This document shows positions 24,922 to 36,811 of a stretch of 64,000 nt of DNA, in pieces. The DNA is taken from contig NZ_KB235914.1 of the NCBI RefSeq assembly GCF_000332175.1, forward strand, positions 317,966 to 381,965, given 5' to 3'. Each line of letters starts with the position of its first letter. Position 1 is the stretch's first letter. Source of the DNA: Pseudanabaena sp. PCC 6802 (GTDB taxonomy: Bacteria > Cyanobacteriota > Cyanobacteriia > Pseudanabaenales > Pseudanabaenaceae). The notes under the pieces are model-generated. The model was given only the letters and a program-made list of their open reading frames with translations. It had not been told where the DNA came from and ran no database searches. A program made the position numbers and the translations under genes.

Positions 24922-26370
24922 ATGACGGTTCGCGTTCGCATTGCCCCTAGCCCCACTGGTAATCTCCATATCGGCACGGCTCGAACAGCCCTATTTAACT
25001 GGCTGTATGCCCGTCGTCATGGCGGAAAATTCATTTTGCGTATCGAGGATACAGATCGCGAGCGATCGCGGGATGAATACACGCAAAATATCCTGAGCGG
25101 CTTAGCCTGGTTAGGTATTGACTTTGATGAGGGACCTTTTTATCAAACCCAACGCCTGGAACATTACAAAGAGGCGGTTCGTGCATTGCTGGATCGGGGT
25201 TTAGCTTACTTCTGCTATGCCAGTGCCGAAGAGCTAGAACAAATGCGAGCGGAGCAGAAAGCCAAGAAACAGGCTCCCCGCTACGATAATCGCCATCGCA
25301 ACTTGACCTCCGAACAGCAGGCAGCGTACGTGGCAGAAGGTCGCCGACCCGTAGTGCGCTTCAAGATCGAGGAGCCGCGTGAAGTGACATGGCATGACAT
25401 GGTACGCGGTGAGGTGACGTGGAATACCCGCGATCTGGGCGGCGATATGGTCATTGCCAGAACTGACGACCAGGGACAGGTTTCTCTACCGCTGTATAAC
25501 TTTGCGGTCGTGATCGACGATATCGAAATGGATATCACCCATGTGATTAGAGGTGAAGATCACATTGCCAATACTGCCAAACAAATCTTGCTATATGAAG
25601 CAATGGGCGCAAGTATGCCAGAGTTTGCCCATTTGCCTCTAATCCTGAATAAGGATGGAGCTAAGATTTCCAAGCGCGACGGTGCCACATCTGTAGATGA
25701 ATTCCGTGCTATGGGATACATACCTGAAGCATTTAATAACTACATGGTTTTATTGGGTTGGTCTAAGCCTGATGCCCAGGATATCTTTACCATGCAGGAT
25801 GCAGCCCCCTTATTCGGCTTCGATCGCGTCAACAAAGCGGGCGCGAGATTTGACTGGGATAAGCTCAACTGGCTTAACAGTCAATACCTGCACGATATGC
25901 CCGTGGAGGATTTGTGCGATCGCCTGATTCCCTTTTGGCAGCAGGCAGGTTTCAATCGCGAGGTTGACTTTGCGGCAGAACGCGGTTGGCTATTGGAACT
26001 GGTAACGCTAATTGCCCCCAGCTTAACTCGTCTCACCGATGCCGTGGAGATGACACGCTTTTTATTCGAGTCCGAACTTAAATTTACGGATGCCGCGATC
26101 GCGGCTTTGCAACCGGAAGCGGTGAAGCCAGTCATTACAGCGCTATTGGGGCAGCTTAAAGATACTCCCGTACTGACTGCTGATGCCGCAAATAGCCTGA
26201 TTCAAACGGTGACCAAATTGCAAAATGTCAAAAAAGGTATGGTGATGAAGCCATTGCGCTGCGCGCTTACCGGCGACGTTCGCGGCCCAGAGTTAATTCC
26301 ATCATTCCTGTTATTACACCAACGCGGTTTGGCGATACCGCGCCTACAGCAAGCCTTGTCAATAACGTAG
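24922..26370 (+). CDS. gltX: Glutamyl-tRNA synthetase
   Basis: The protein has 482 residues with an ATG at 24922. The class I signatures are present: [20 protein letters not shown] (HIGH-type motif at residues 16-19) and [11 protein letters not shown] (KMSKS-type motif near residue 248). It charges tRNA-Glu, needed for translation and for tetrapyrrole (chlorophyll, phycobilin) synthesis. In most cyanobacteria it is non-discriminating and also charges tRNA-Gln. Full length for the family. Confidence 0.97.
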   Translation: MTVRVRIAPSPTGNLHIGTARTALFNWLYARRHGGKFILRIEDTDRERSRDEYTQNILSGLAWLGIDFDEGPFYQTQRLEHYKEAVRALLDRGLAYFCYASAEELEQMRAEQKAKKQAPRYDNRHRNLTSEQQAAYVAEGRRPVVRFKIEEPREVTWHDMVRGEVTWNTRDLGGDMVIARTDDQGQVSLPLYNFAVVIDDIEMDITHVIRGEDHIANTAKQILLYEAMGASMPEFAHLPLILNKDGAKISKRDGATSVDEFRAMGYIPEAFNNYMVLLGWSKPDAQDIFTMQDAAPLFGFDRVNKAGARFDWDKLNWLNSQYLHDMPVEDLCDRLIPFWQQAGFNREVDFAAERGWLLELVTLIAPSLTRLTDAVEMTRFLFESELKFTDAAIAALQPEAVKPVITALLGQLKDTPVLTADAANSLIQTVTKLQNVKKGMVMKPLRCALTGDVRGPELIPSFLLLHQRGLAIPRLQQALSIT

Positions 26371-26389
26371 TTAAACGGATCGGGTAAAT

Positions 26390-26581
26390 ATGGACGCAAA
26401 ACACGATGAAGTTAAACAAATTGCCTCGCAATTGCTAGCTGGGATGCTTGCCAATCCGCATATATATCCCAATATCAGCGATGAGGGAGGTAGAGGACAG
26501 CTAGAGCAAAATCTGATAGTTGTAGCGCTGGAGATGGCTGAAAGCTTAATCGAGCATGTTGAGAGCAAACATCAGCATTGA
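26390..26581 (+). CDS. Small conserved hypothetical protein
   Basis: The protein has 63 residues with an ATG at 26390, 19 bp after gltX and probably co-transcribed with it. It reads MDAKHDEVKQIASQLLAGMLANPHIYP and ends in a second helix LIVVALEMAESLIEHVESK. No motif is recognised. Compact amphipathic helices and the operon position support a real gene. Confidence 0.6.
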   Translation: MDAKHDEVKQIASQLLAGMLANPHIYPNISDEGGRGQLEQNLIVVALEMAESLIEHVESKHQH

Positions 26582-26635
26582 ACGAATCTTTACGGTTAGC
26601 CTGCACGGTCGATACTAGGCCTTGGGGTATTCCCC

Positions 26636-26669
26636 GTACTTGAAGTCTGCCTGCGCGGACTTCAAGTAC
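26636..26669. terminator. Perfect 12-bp hairpin between convergent genes
   Basis: GTACTTGAAGTC (26636-26647) pairs exactly with GACTTCAAGTAC (26658-26669) around a 10-base loop. It lies between the convergent ends of the small gene at 26581 and the L,D-transpeptidase gene, so a two-way terminator is plausible, although no clear T-run follows. Confidence 0.55.
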
Positions 26670-26696
26670 AAGGGGGTAATTAAACAGGATTTGGTA

Positions 26697-27341
26697 TTAC
26701 CAGTATTCTGTTGCCAATTGCTCGTCCAGGGTTTTGTCGGGTAGCTCGGGTGATTTGGCGGGTTCTTTAGCTGGCGCGTCTAGTGGGTTTTTCACTGGCG
26801 GCTTGTCTGCTGGTGGTTTTGGAGCTGTTGTGCCGCTATGTACGACTACAGGCGTGCCTACTGAAGCCCAATTAAATAACCATTTGGCATGGTCTAGCGC
26901 TACGTTCGTACAGCCATGGCTGACGGGCGTACCAAAATTACGATGCCAATAAGCTCCGTGGATGGCATAGCTGCCAGAGTAATACATGGTATTTGGTACG
27001 TCGGGTACGTCGTAGTCAGCTCCTTGCATCCTCGCGATCGATTGCTTTGTTTGAATGGCAAACGTACCGACTGGTGTTTCGTGTCCGGGCTTACCCGTAG
27101 ATACAATCACAGCATATACGGGTTTATCGCCTTCCCAGGCAATTAAACGCTGCGAACCCAGTCTGATCTCGATCCATTTCTTATCTGATACCATTAGTTC
27201 TTTCATTGCCCGAGCAATCGTGTCAGACGGCTTGGATGGCTCGGCGATCGCGGGTATAACGCTGCTGAAGCTGGCTAAAAGGGCTGCCGTAGTGGCAAGC
27301 CCCCACCGCAGCAATAACGAGCCAGTAAAAATGGCTTTCAT
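26697..27341 (-). CDS. Secreted L,D-transpeptidase (YkuD domain)
   Basis: The protein has 214 residues. A signal peptide covers residues 1 to about 33 (basic start, [19 protein letters not shown]). The YkuD catalytic motif is intact: H128 in YAIHGA and SHGCTN with catalytic C144. A proline/lysine-rich tail from residue 170 on suggests a linker to the wall or an extended end. The enzyme forms 3-3 cross-links in peptidoglycan or anchors proteins. The tail is of low complexity and variable in such proteins. Confidence 0.92.
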   Translation of the reverse strand: MKAIFTGSLLLRWGLATTAALLASFSSVIPAIAEPSKPSDTIARAMKELMVSDKKWIEIRLGSQRLIAWEGDKPVYAVIVSTGKPGHETPVGTFAIQTKQSIARMQGADYDVPDVPNTMYYSGSYAIHGAYWHRNFGTPVSHGCTNVALDHAKWLFNWASVGTPVVVHSGTTAPKPPADKPPVKNPLDAPAKEPAKSPELPDKTLDEQLATEYW

Positions 27342-27566
27342 GGATCGACTTCTCCTCAGTTTATGTCAAAAGCTTCCTACCTCTATTTTGCGCAAAAATC
27401 GTTGGTAAATGTCAGAAATTTCAAGAAATCTCAATAAAAAGCCATGAAAGTTAAAGTGGGTTATGTTGCAACTGTGAGTCAAAACGTTACAGTAAGAGAC
27501 TTGTAGACCATAACACCACATTTGTTAGAATTTCGTGGTGAGCTAGAGGCATTATTCGTAAATTAA

Positions 27567-28862
<1,296 letters not shown>

Positions 28863-28893
28863 TTCGATATCCCATCAAGAATTTGCGCGTATC

Positions 28894-29538
28894 ATGCCTC
28901 CGCCTTGCTTAGATTGCGCTCCTCCTGACCTGTGCGCGATCGTGCTGGCGGGGGGGCGAAGTTCTCGTATGGGTCAAGATAAGGCTCTGATACCGATTAA
29001 TGGCATTCCCTTACTGCAACGTACGTGCGATGTAGCAGCAGCCTGTTGCGATCGCGCGTACGTTGTTACAGGGCGATCGCAAGATTATCAACATCTGCCA
29101 TTAGCACGGCAATGCCAATTTCTGAGCGAATCCAATCCAGAGGGGCCACTGGTTGGTTTTTACGTTGGTTTGCGCCAATTAGATACGCAAGCAGTCTTAA
29201 CCAACTGCGATTGGATACTCTTACTTGCCTGCGATTTACCTAATCTACAAGCGAGCGAATTGCAAAGGTGGGCGAGTCAACTGCCCCAGCTATCAGAGAC
29301 CGTAATGGCGTATCTTCCCAAATATTCTGCTTCTGGCACCAATCCATCCCATAAACAATGGGAACCGCTGTGTGGATTTTATCGTCGGGACTGTTTGCCT
29401 AGCCTCAAGGGATTTATCGCCGATGGTGGCAGGTCGTTTCAGCGATGGCTAGATCGCATTCAGGTTGCCGAAATTCTCAACGTAAATCCACTCGTACTAT
29501 TTAACTGCAATACACCTCAAGATTTCTCAGAACTATAG
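28894..29538 (+). CDS. mobA: Molybdenum cofactor guanylyltransferase
   Basis: The protein has 214 residues with an ATG at 28894. The nucleotide-binding signature LAGGRSSRMGQDKALIPING lies at about residues 17-36, followed by LACDLPNL with a metal-binding aspartate. MobA adds GMP to molybdopterin, giving the form used by nitrate reductase and similar enzymes. The last codon TAG lies inside the TATAGCGG terminus of the repeat element that starts at 29534. Confidence 0.92.
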   Translation: MPPPCLDCAPPDLCAIVLAGGRSSRMGQDKALIPINGIPLLQRTCDVAAACCDRAYVVTGRSQDYQHLPLARQCQFLSESNPEGPLVGFYVGLRQLDTQAVLTNCDWILLLACDLPNLQASELQRWASQLPQLSETVMAYLPKYSASGTNPSHKQWEPLCGFYRRDCLPSLKGFIADGGRSFQRWLDRIQVAEILNVNPLVLFNCNTPQDFSEL

Positions 29539-29646
29539 CGGTTTTCAAATGAAAACGAGAAGGGGGGTTGGGGGCGTTGCCCCCAAGAAGGGGTTCCACC
29601 CCTTCACCCCGTCAATAAAACCTGTTCTCAATTAAAAACCGCTATA
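29534..29646. repeat. Double-hairpin repeat element 1 (TATAGCGG ends)
   Basis: Ends TATAGCGGTTTTCA and AAAAACCGCTATA are inverted repeats. Inside are two nested palindromes, GGGGGCGTTGCCCCC and AGGGGTTCCACCCCT. Similar units lie at 29645, 38298, 39961, 47404, 52631, 54287 and 60412. Size and ends suggest a non-autonomous mobile element (MITE-like). Confidence 0.85.
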
Positions 29647-29712
29647 TAGCGGTTTTCAGATCGGCGGTGAGTAGGGGGTGTGGGGGCACAGTCCCCACGC
29701 AGGGGTGGAGCT
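29645..29712. repeat. Double-hairpin repeat element 2, half copy
   Basis: TATAGCGGTTTTCA begins two bases inside the end of element 1, so the two share the TATA. GGGGCACAGTCCCC and CGCAGGGG follow, then homology stops at the Uma2 stop codon. It is a truncated, tandem second copy. Confidence 0.7.
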
Positions 29713-30285
29713 TTACGATGCAAACGTAATATCTTCAAATAGTTCCTCGATCGCGAATTTCAGATTAATGCTCTCCAACTCGATGACATCACCGGGTTCG
29801 TATGCTGTTAATTCCCATTTGCCGCGATCGTTCGGTCGATAGATATCCACTGCGATCGCTTCAGAACTAACTAAAACGTACTCCTTTAAGCTAGCTGAAC
29901 GGCGATACAGCGCAAATTTATTGCCTCGATCGTAAGCTTCTGTACTAGAAGATAAAACTTCCACAATCAAGCAGGGGTAACTGAGGAATTTAGTATTGCT
30001 GCGATCGCGATCGTCGCAAGTCACGCTCAGATCGGGATAGAGAAACAAATCCAGGTTAAACACTTCTACCTTAGCATCAGAATTAAATACTTGACATCTT
30101 TTGCCGCGCAAATAATTGCTAACCAGAGCGATAAAATTAACTGCGATTTTACTATGGTTGAGAGTGCCGCCAGTCATGGCGTAGACTTCACCATAAACGT
30201 ACTCATAACGCAGTTCTTGTTTCTCTTCCCACTCCAAATATTCAGCGGGTGTAAATCTGTGCGAATAGTCAGAGGCAGCAACCAT
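29713..30285 (-). CDS. Uma2-family putative endonuclease (2)
   Basis: The protein has 190 residues with an ATG at 30285. Core segments: FTPAEYLEWEEKQELRYEYV, LYPDLSVTCDD with the catalytic-type aspartate, and YPCLIVEVLSSSTEAYDRGNKFALYR, with E and K in PD-(D/E)XK order. Its 3' end abuts the truncated repeat element at 29645-29712. It is a distinct subtype from the tandem pair at 34514 and 35152. Confidence 0.87.
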   Translation of the reverse strand: MVAASDYSHRFTPAEYLEWEEKQELRYEYVYGEVYAMTGGTLNHSKIAVNFIALVSNYLRGKRCQVFNSDAKVEVFNLDLFLYPDLSVTCDDRDRSNTKFLSYPCLIVEVLSSSTEAYDRGNKFALYRRSASLKEYVLVSSEAIAVDIYRPNDRGKWELTAYEPGDVIELESINLKFAIEELFEDITFAS

Positions 30286-30453
30286 AAGCTATCTTTCATT
30301 ACTTCCTAGAAAATATTTTAGCATTTGGAACTGTTCTCACCCTCCGGTGTCGGTTAACTTGATGACCAATTTCGATTAATCCGATTAGATTTGGGTGGCA
30401 GCATATTTGGGTTTACGTGTTACTATTTCTTGGGGCTATTCAGGATAAAGCGC

Positions 30454-31509
30454 ATGCAAAAACTATCTCGATCGCATTTAACTCTAATAACCATGTTGTG
30501 CCTTTCCTTCGGCGCAGTTGCACCTGTTAGCCAGGTGCAAGCAAAGGATAAGTCGGAAGTTTCCCCCGATATTGTCGTACCCAGTGTGGAAGAGAGCGCG
30601 CCAGCCACCACTACGCCAAGCGCTCCTCAAGTATCCGAGCCTGCTCCTGCTGTGGATGCGATCGCTCCTCCAGAGCCGCAAGCACCAGCCCAGGTCGAAG
30701 TTCAGACTACTCAAGAAGTTAAGTCCAGCCCCGTACGCTCCGAACCCATCACAGTTGAGGTACAGTCTCGGACGAGTAAGCCAGACGTTGCTATATCTAC
30801 GCCCAAATCCTCGCCAGAGCGCGTGGATATTATTATGGAAAGCCGTAATTCTGGTTGCCGATCTGTAGTTAGCAGTACCAGGAATTTGCAACCCGATCTG
30901 TGCGCGCCACAGATCGATCGCAGAGATTACCAAGCGATCGCCACTCACCCCAGTTTTGTCTACGAATCATCCTCGGGCTTTAGGACAGAGGTGCGGCAAC
31001 TCACCCCCCGTGAAATTAAAGCCATGAGTCGGCCCAGTAATGGCGACAAGCGGATGCAGTTTCCGCTGGCGATTCCAGCTTTTATCAGCTCTTCGTTTGG
31101 GTTTCGCATCCACCCCATCACCGGACAAGGACGGTTTCACCAGGGTACAGATATCGCCGCTGCGGAAGGCACGCCCGTACTGGCTGCCTACAGCGGTAGG
31201 GTAGAAGTAGCAGGCTGGCTTGGCGGTTATGGCTATGTGGTAGCGATCGGTCACAGCGACACCCACGAAACCCGTTACGCTCATTTATCAGAAGTCCTGG
31301 TGAAGCCCGGTCAATACGTTAAACAGGGCACGGTAATCGGTTTAGTTGGCAGCACGGGGTTTTCCACTGGTCCCCACTTACACTTCGAGCTATGGGAAAG
31401 AAGAAAAGACGATTGGGTAGTCGTCGATCCTACCGACCAACTCGTTTTAGCTTTAGATGAACTGAATCGCTATCTTGCGCAGCTAGTTAAGTCAACCGCC
31501 AAGGGTTAA
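30454..31509 (+). CDS. Secreted M23 (LytM-type) metallopeptidase
   Basis: The protein has 351 residues from the ATG at 30454; the frame opens earlier only at a TTG. A signal peptide covers about residues 1-30 (SHLTLITMLCLSFGAVAPVSQVQA). A Pro/Glu-rich linker follows to about residue 100. The M23 domain is complete: RFHQGTDIAAAEGTPV with the H...D zinc ligands and GPHLHFEL with the HxH motif. It should cleave peptide bridges in peptidoglycan or regulate amidases. A terminator-type hairpin follows at 31619. Confidence 0.92.
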   Translation: MQKLSRSHLTLITMLCLSFGAVAPVSQVQAKDKSEVSPDIVVPSVEESAPATTTPSAPQVSEPAPAVDAIAPPEPQAPAQVEVQTTQEVKSSPVRSEPITVEVQSRTSKPDVAISTPKSSPERVDIIMESRNSGCRSVVSSTRNLQPDLCAPQIDRRDYQAIATHPSFVYESSSGFRTEVRQLTPREIKAMSRPSNGDKRMQFPLAIPAFISSSFGFRIHPITGQGRFHQGTDIAAAEGTPVLAAYSGRVEVAGWLGGYGYVVAIGHSDTHETRYAHLSEVLVKPGQYVKQGTVIGLVGSTGFSTGPHLHFELWERRKDDWVVVDPTDQLVLALDELNRYLAQLVKSTAKG

Positions 31510-31618
31510 TTTGACTTACTGCGGCCTTGCTGTATATTGATACAGGATTAGTGCCGCTGGAATAGCCGATCGAGTCAGGCATCTTGAGAATACCTATAGC
31601 AATTAGAAAATTCATTTT

Positions 31619-31650
31619 AAAGCCTTCTGGAACCACCTAGGAGGCTTTTG
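31619..31650 (+). terminator. Rho-independent-type hairpin upstream of gyrB
   Basis: AAAGCCTTCT (31619-31628) pairs with AGGAGGCTTT (31639-31648) with one G-U pair and a 10-base loop, followed by T. It lies between the M23 gene and gyrB. A -10-like TATAAT follows at about 31655, so it separates the two transcription units. Confidence 0.65.
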
Positions 31651-31691
31651 AGCTATAATGGTATAGTGTTTTGACGTTAGAGACTAAATAA

Positions 31692-33662
<1,971 letters not shown>

Positions 33663-33736
33663 GAAAGGAACAATCTAGATTACGTCGATGCGATCGCATC
33701 GGAAATCTCTGGCCTGACTATTTTGCCCGCTCCTTA

Positions 33737-33763
33737 GTTTGCTAGGATAATGGTAGTAATATA
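33737..33763 (+). promoter_or_regulatory. Repeated promoter-like block, copy 1
   Basis: TTTGCTAGGATAATGGTAGTAATA contains a -10-like TAGGATAAT and lies directly before the GTG at 33764. An almost identical block occurs at 34460-34484 before the first tandem Uma2 gene. Confidence 0.5.
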
Positions 33764-34105
33764 GTGAAACTTAGAGATGTTGTTGAGCGTTTGGAGATCG
33801 ATCCACGTAAACTCACAGACTATGCTTTGAATCCTGATAACCCGGTTGGGGCAGATAAAGCTTTGATGTTTCTTCGTCGTCTAGGATATACCAAGAGCAA
33901 TTTTGAAATGCTCTTACAACAAATTCAATCTCAGGCTCTGAATGCTGAGGCAATTCTCACCCAAACGGATGCGCACGGACAGAGGTATCGGGTAGATCTG
34001 GAAATTACTGGTGTAGAAAACCAGCGAGAAGTTGTTCGCACAGGCTGGATTGTAGAACCTGATGCAGATTTTGCAAGATTGGTCACTTTGTTTGTAAAAA
34101 AGTAA
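33764..34105 (+). CDS. DUF6883-like protein
   Basis: The protein has 113 residues with a GTG start at 33764. It reads LTDYALNPDNPVGADKALMFLRRLGYTKSNFEMLLQQI, then GQRYRVDLEITGVENQREVVRTGWIVE and RLVTLF, the pattern of DUF6883. The family is usually found next to DUF4926 genes, as here with a 3-bp gap. A toxin-antitoxin-like relation is often suspected but not shown. Confidence 0.75.
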   Translation: MKLRDVVERLEIDPRKLTDYALNPDNPVGADKALMFLRRLGYTKSNFEMLLQQIQSQALNAEAILTQTDAHGQRYRVDLEITGVENQREVVRTGWIVEPDADFARLVTLFVKK

Positions 34106-34108
34106 ATT

Positions 34109-34441
34109 ATGGTAAAGCCCAAACTGTTTGATGTAATTGAGTTATTAAGAAATCTTCCTGAGACAAGCCTACAGGCAGGCTATCGGGGAGCGATCGTAGA
34201 TATATATGCGGACGGACAGTATGAAGTAGAGTTCAGCAATGAAGCAGGTGAAACGCTAGCCCTTGTAACTTTATTTGCAGATCAGTTCATTGTAGTTTGG
34301 CGGTCAGCAACCAAAACTTGGGTGCCAATTGCAGAAAAAATCGAAGCTTTGGTGGCAGGTCTACCAGAAGATATTCGTGAAGAGGTTTTCGATTTTGCGC
34401 GGTTTATGTATAGTCGCAAATCAACTGTGCCCCATAGCTAG
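34109..34441 (+). CDS. DUF4926 protein with a DUF2281-like tail
   Basis: The protein has 110 residues with an ATG at 34109. Residues 1 to about 60 match DUF4926 (LFDVIELLRNLPETSLQAGYRGAIVDIYADGQYEVEF, GETLALVTL). The tail IAEKIEALVAGLPEDIREEVFDFARFM resembles DUF2281 antitoxin helices. It follows the DUF6883 gene by 3 bp, so both are co-transcribed. The combination of domains in one short protein is unusual. Confidence 0.75.
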   Translation: MVKPKLFDVIELLRNLPETSLQAGYRGAIVDIYADGQYEVEFSNEAGETLALVTLFADQFIVVWRSATKTWVPIAEKIEALVAGLPEDIREEVFDFARFMYSRKSTVPHS

Positions 34442-34459
34442 CAGAGATTTAGCGATCGC

Positions 34460-34484
34460 TTTGCTAGGATAATGGCAATAATAG
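34460..34484 (+). promoter_or_regulatory. Repeated promoter-like block, copy 2
   Basis: TTTGCTAGGATAATGGCAATAATAG repeats the block at 33737-33763 with two changes. It lies about 30 bp before the ATG of the first tandem Uma2 gene, whose ribosome-binding site is AAAGGAGG. Confidence 0.5.
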
Positions 34485-34513
34485 CGATCGCAGTGCAAAG
34501 GAGGTGTAGCTCT

Positions 34514-35095
34514 ATGACTCTGGCGACAAAGAAGAAATTAACGTTTGAGGAATATCTAGCCTATGACGACGGTACGGATACGCGGTACGAGCTGGTGAAT
34601 GGGGAGTTAGTTGCCATGCCTGCGGAAAGCGACTTGAATCAGCGGATTGGTATGTTCCTACTCACCTGCTTTGCACAAATGGGTATACCCTTTTACTGTT
34701 TGCGCATGGGGTTAGAGATCGCGGTAATGGGAATGCGGACAATGGTGCGAATTCCCGATCTAGTAGTTTTGTCTGAAGACCTGGCAGAAGCTTTAAAAGG
34801 AGCATCCCGCGCGATCGTGTTGCCAGATATGCCACCGCCGCGTTTAGTAGTCGAAGTGGTATCGCCAGGCCAGGAAAGTATAGACCGCGATTATCGCTAT
34901 AAACGTTCCGAGTATGCCGCAAGGGGAATTGATGAGTATTGGATCGTCGATCCGGGGCAACAAATAGTAACGGTGCTGACATTGGTAAGCGGACTGTACG
35001 AAGCGCAGGAATTTCGAGGGGGCGATCGCTTGTCTTCGCCAACGTTTCCAGAGTTAGCGCTGACTGCCGCACAAATTATAGAATCGGGTAGTTGA
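34514..35095 (+). CDS. Uma2-family putative endonuclease (3), tandem copy A
   Basis: The protein has 193 residues from the ATG at 34514 behind AAAGGAGG; an earlier non-ATG start is unlikely. It contains FEEYLAYDDGTDTRYELVNGELVAM, RIPDLVVLSE and PPRLVVEVVSPGQESIDRDYRYKRSEYAARGIDEYW, a full Uma2 core. It is paired with a tandem copy at 35152: the first 36 residues and the last 85 are almost the same, while residues about 40-105 differ strongly. Confidence 0.9.
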   Translation: MTLATKKKLTFEEYLAYDDGTDTRYELVNGELVAMPAESDLNQRIGMFLLTCFAQMGIPFYCLRMGLEIAVMGMRTMVRIPDLVVLSEDLAEALKGASRAIVLPDMPPPRLVVEVVSPGQESIDRDYRYKRSEYAARGIDEYWIVDPGQQIVTVLTLVSGLYEAQEFRGGDRLSSPTFPELALTAAQIIESGS

Positions 35096-35151
35096 AATAG
35101 TGGTTCGATCGAGGCTGTATCGAGCATGACAAAGACGGGAGGTTTAGCTCT

Positions 35152-35730
35152 ATGACTCTGGCGACAAAGAAGAAATTAACGTTTGAGGAATATCTAGCCT
35201 ATGACGATGGTACGGATACGCGGTACGAGTTGGTGAATGGGGAGTTAGTTGCAATGCCACCGGAATCACGGCTGAATGCTCGGATTGCCATGTTTTTAAT
35301 TTCTGTGTTCCTCAAATTCGTGCCATTTCGCCTGCTCTGCTGTAAAGATACGGAAATCGAAGTTAACGGTAGATTTGCCCAAACTCGTCTGCCCGATATC
35401 ATGATTCTGTCGGAAGAATTGGATGAGGTTTTGGGAGATGCTCGCAGCACGATTACTCGCGATATGCCGCCGCCTCGCCTGGTTGTCGAAGTGGTATCGC
35501 CAGGACAGGAAAGCATAGATCGCGATTATCGCTATAAACGCTCTGAGTATGCCGCAAGGGGAATTGATGAGTATTGGATAGTCGATCCGGGGCAGCAAAT
35601 GGTAACGGTGCTGACATTGGTAAGCGGACTATACGAAGCGCAGGAATTTCGAGGGGGCGATCGCTTGTCTTCGCCAACTTTTCCGGAGTTAGAGCTGACT
35701 GCCGCGCAAATTATAGGGGCGGGCGGTTGA
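35152..35730 (+). CDS. Uma2-family putative endonuclease (4), tandem copy B
   Basis: The protein has 192 residues with an ATG at 35152 behind GGGAGG. Its ends are almost identical to copy A, down to the DNA level around the start codon, but the central part (FVPFRLLCCKDTEIEVNGRFAQTRLPDIMIL) is of another lineage. This looks like a duplication followed by divergence with gene conversion of the ends, or a domain swap. The catalytic-type residues are kept in both copies. Confidence 0.9.
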   Translation: MTLATKKKLTFEEYLAYDDGTDTRYELVNGELVAMPPESRLNARIAMFLISVFLKFVPFRLLCCKDTEIEVNGRFAQTRLPDIMILSEELDEVLGDARSTITRDMPPPRLVVEVVSPGQESIDRDYRYKRSEYAARGIDEYWIVDPGQQMVTVLTLVSGLYEAQEFRGGDRLSSPTFPELELTAAQIIGAGG

Positions 35731-35789
35731 TGGGGTCTGATCGCCTGGATATGGCCGGATGGGGGTTGGGTTTGGCAAAAGTTGTGAAG

Positions 35790-36686
35790 TTAAAACTGTC
35801 CCAGAAACTTAACTTCGGGTTCGAGGAGCAGCGACCACTTCTCCTGGACGCGCTCCTGGATATAACCGATCAAGCGGGCAATATCGCTGGCGGTCGCGCC
35901 ACCGCGATTGACGATGAAGTTAGCGTGGAGTTGCGCCACTTGCGCGTTACCAATCTGATATCCCTTCAGTCCCGTTTGTTCGATTAACCACGCCGCTGCC
36001 TTGGGATAAGGGTTGCGAAATACACTACCACAGCTAGGCAAATGATAGGGCTGAGTGGCATGTCTGGCTCTCAAATGCTCTTCCGTCGATGCCTTGATCT
36101 TTTCCGGATCGAAACCAGGTTTTAATTGCAAAGTTGCACCTGTAACAATGCTGCTGCCACCTTGCAAAACTGAGGTGCGGTAGCTGAATCCTAATGCGTC
36201 GGGTTTAAGGGCATAGGCTGCGCCATTGGCTGACATCATTTGTGCTTCTAGCAGCACATCCGCCGCACAGCCTCCCTGTGCGCCCGCATTCATCACAACC
36301 AGACCGCCAACCGTGCCAGGAATGCCCACTGCCCATTCAAATCCCGACCAGCCCCTGGCGGCTGCTAGCGTAGCCAGCCGCGCTACAGGTTCGCCAGCCG
36401 CAGCAGTAAGTCGCCCAGTGCGATCGTCAAACTCGATGCCGCGCAGATGGCGCAGGCAAATTACCAACCCTGACAACCCCCGATCGCCGATCAAGAGATT
36501 GCTACCCGCACCGAGAAATGTTAGCGGTAATTGCCGATCGCTACCCCACATCAAGCCGTCGCGCAGATCGTCAATGGAATGAGGATCGAGAAACCACTCT
36601 GCCTTACCGCCTACTTTAAACGAGGTCATATTCGCTAAGGAAACTGAGGCGCGAATCTTGGTGTCAGGGGTGGAATCGGCAATCAT
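35790..36686 (-). CDS. murB: UDP-N-acetylenolpyruvoylglucosamine reductase
   Basis: The protein has 298 residues with an ATG at 36686. The FAD-binding part (NMTSFKVGGKAEWF, LGAGSNLLIGDRGLSG) and the catalytic region (FSYRTSVLQ, PYHLPSCGSVFRNP with the catalytic serine, AAWLIEQTGLKGYQIG) are intact. It reduces UDP-GlcNAc-enolpyruvate to UDP-MurNAc. murC lies upstream on the same strand, and the 65-bp palindromic element sits between them. Confidence 0.95.
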   Translation of the reverse strand: MIADSTPDTKIRASVSLANMTSFKVGGKAEWFLDPHSIDDLRDGLMWGSDRQLPLTFLGAGSNLLIGDRGLSGLVICLRHLRGIEFDDRTGRLTAAAGEPVARLATLAAARGWSGFEWAVGIPGTVGGLVVMNAGAQGGCAADVLLEAQMMSANGAAYALKPDALGFSYRTSVLQGGSSIVTGATLQLKPGFDPEKIKASTEEHLRARHATQPYHLPSCGSVFRNPYPKAAAWLIEQTGLKGYQIGNAQVAQLHANFIVNRGGATASDIARLIGYIQERVQEKWSLLLEPEVKFLGQF

Positions 36687-36727
36687 TTTCGTAAGGGGTT
36701 GGGTGATAGGGGTTGGGTGATATCGCA

Positions 36728-36792
36728 GGGGTTTAGCATTTGCCTGTTAATCTCTGCCTTAAGCGAAAATATTTGTTACAAATGCTAAACCC
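36728..36792. repeat. 65-bp palindromic element, copy 3
   Basis: GGGGTTTAGCATTTG (36728-36742) and CAAATGCTAAACCC (36779-36792) with a 36-bp centre. It sits in the murC-murB spacer. The left flank carries GGTTGGGTGATAGG, the same 14-mer as beside copy 2, and G-rich heptamers follow on the right. Confidence 0.85.
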
Positions 36793-36811
36793 GTACAGGG
36801 GTTGGGTAATT

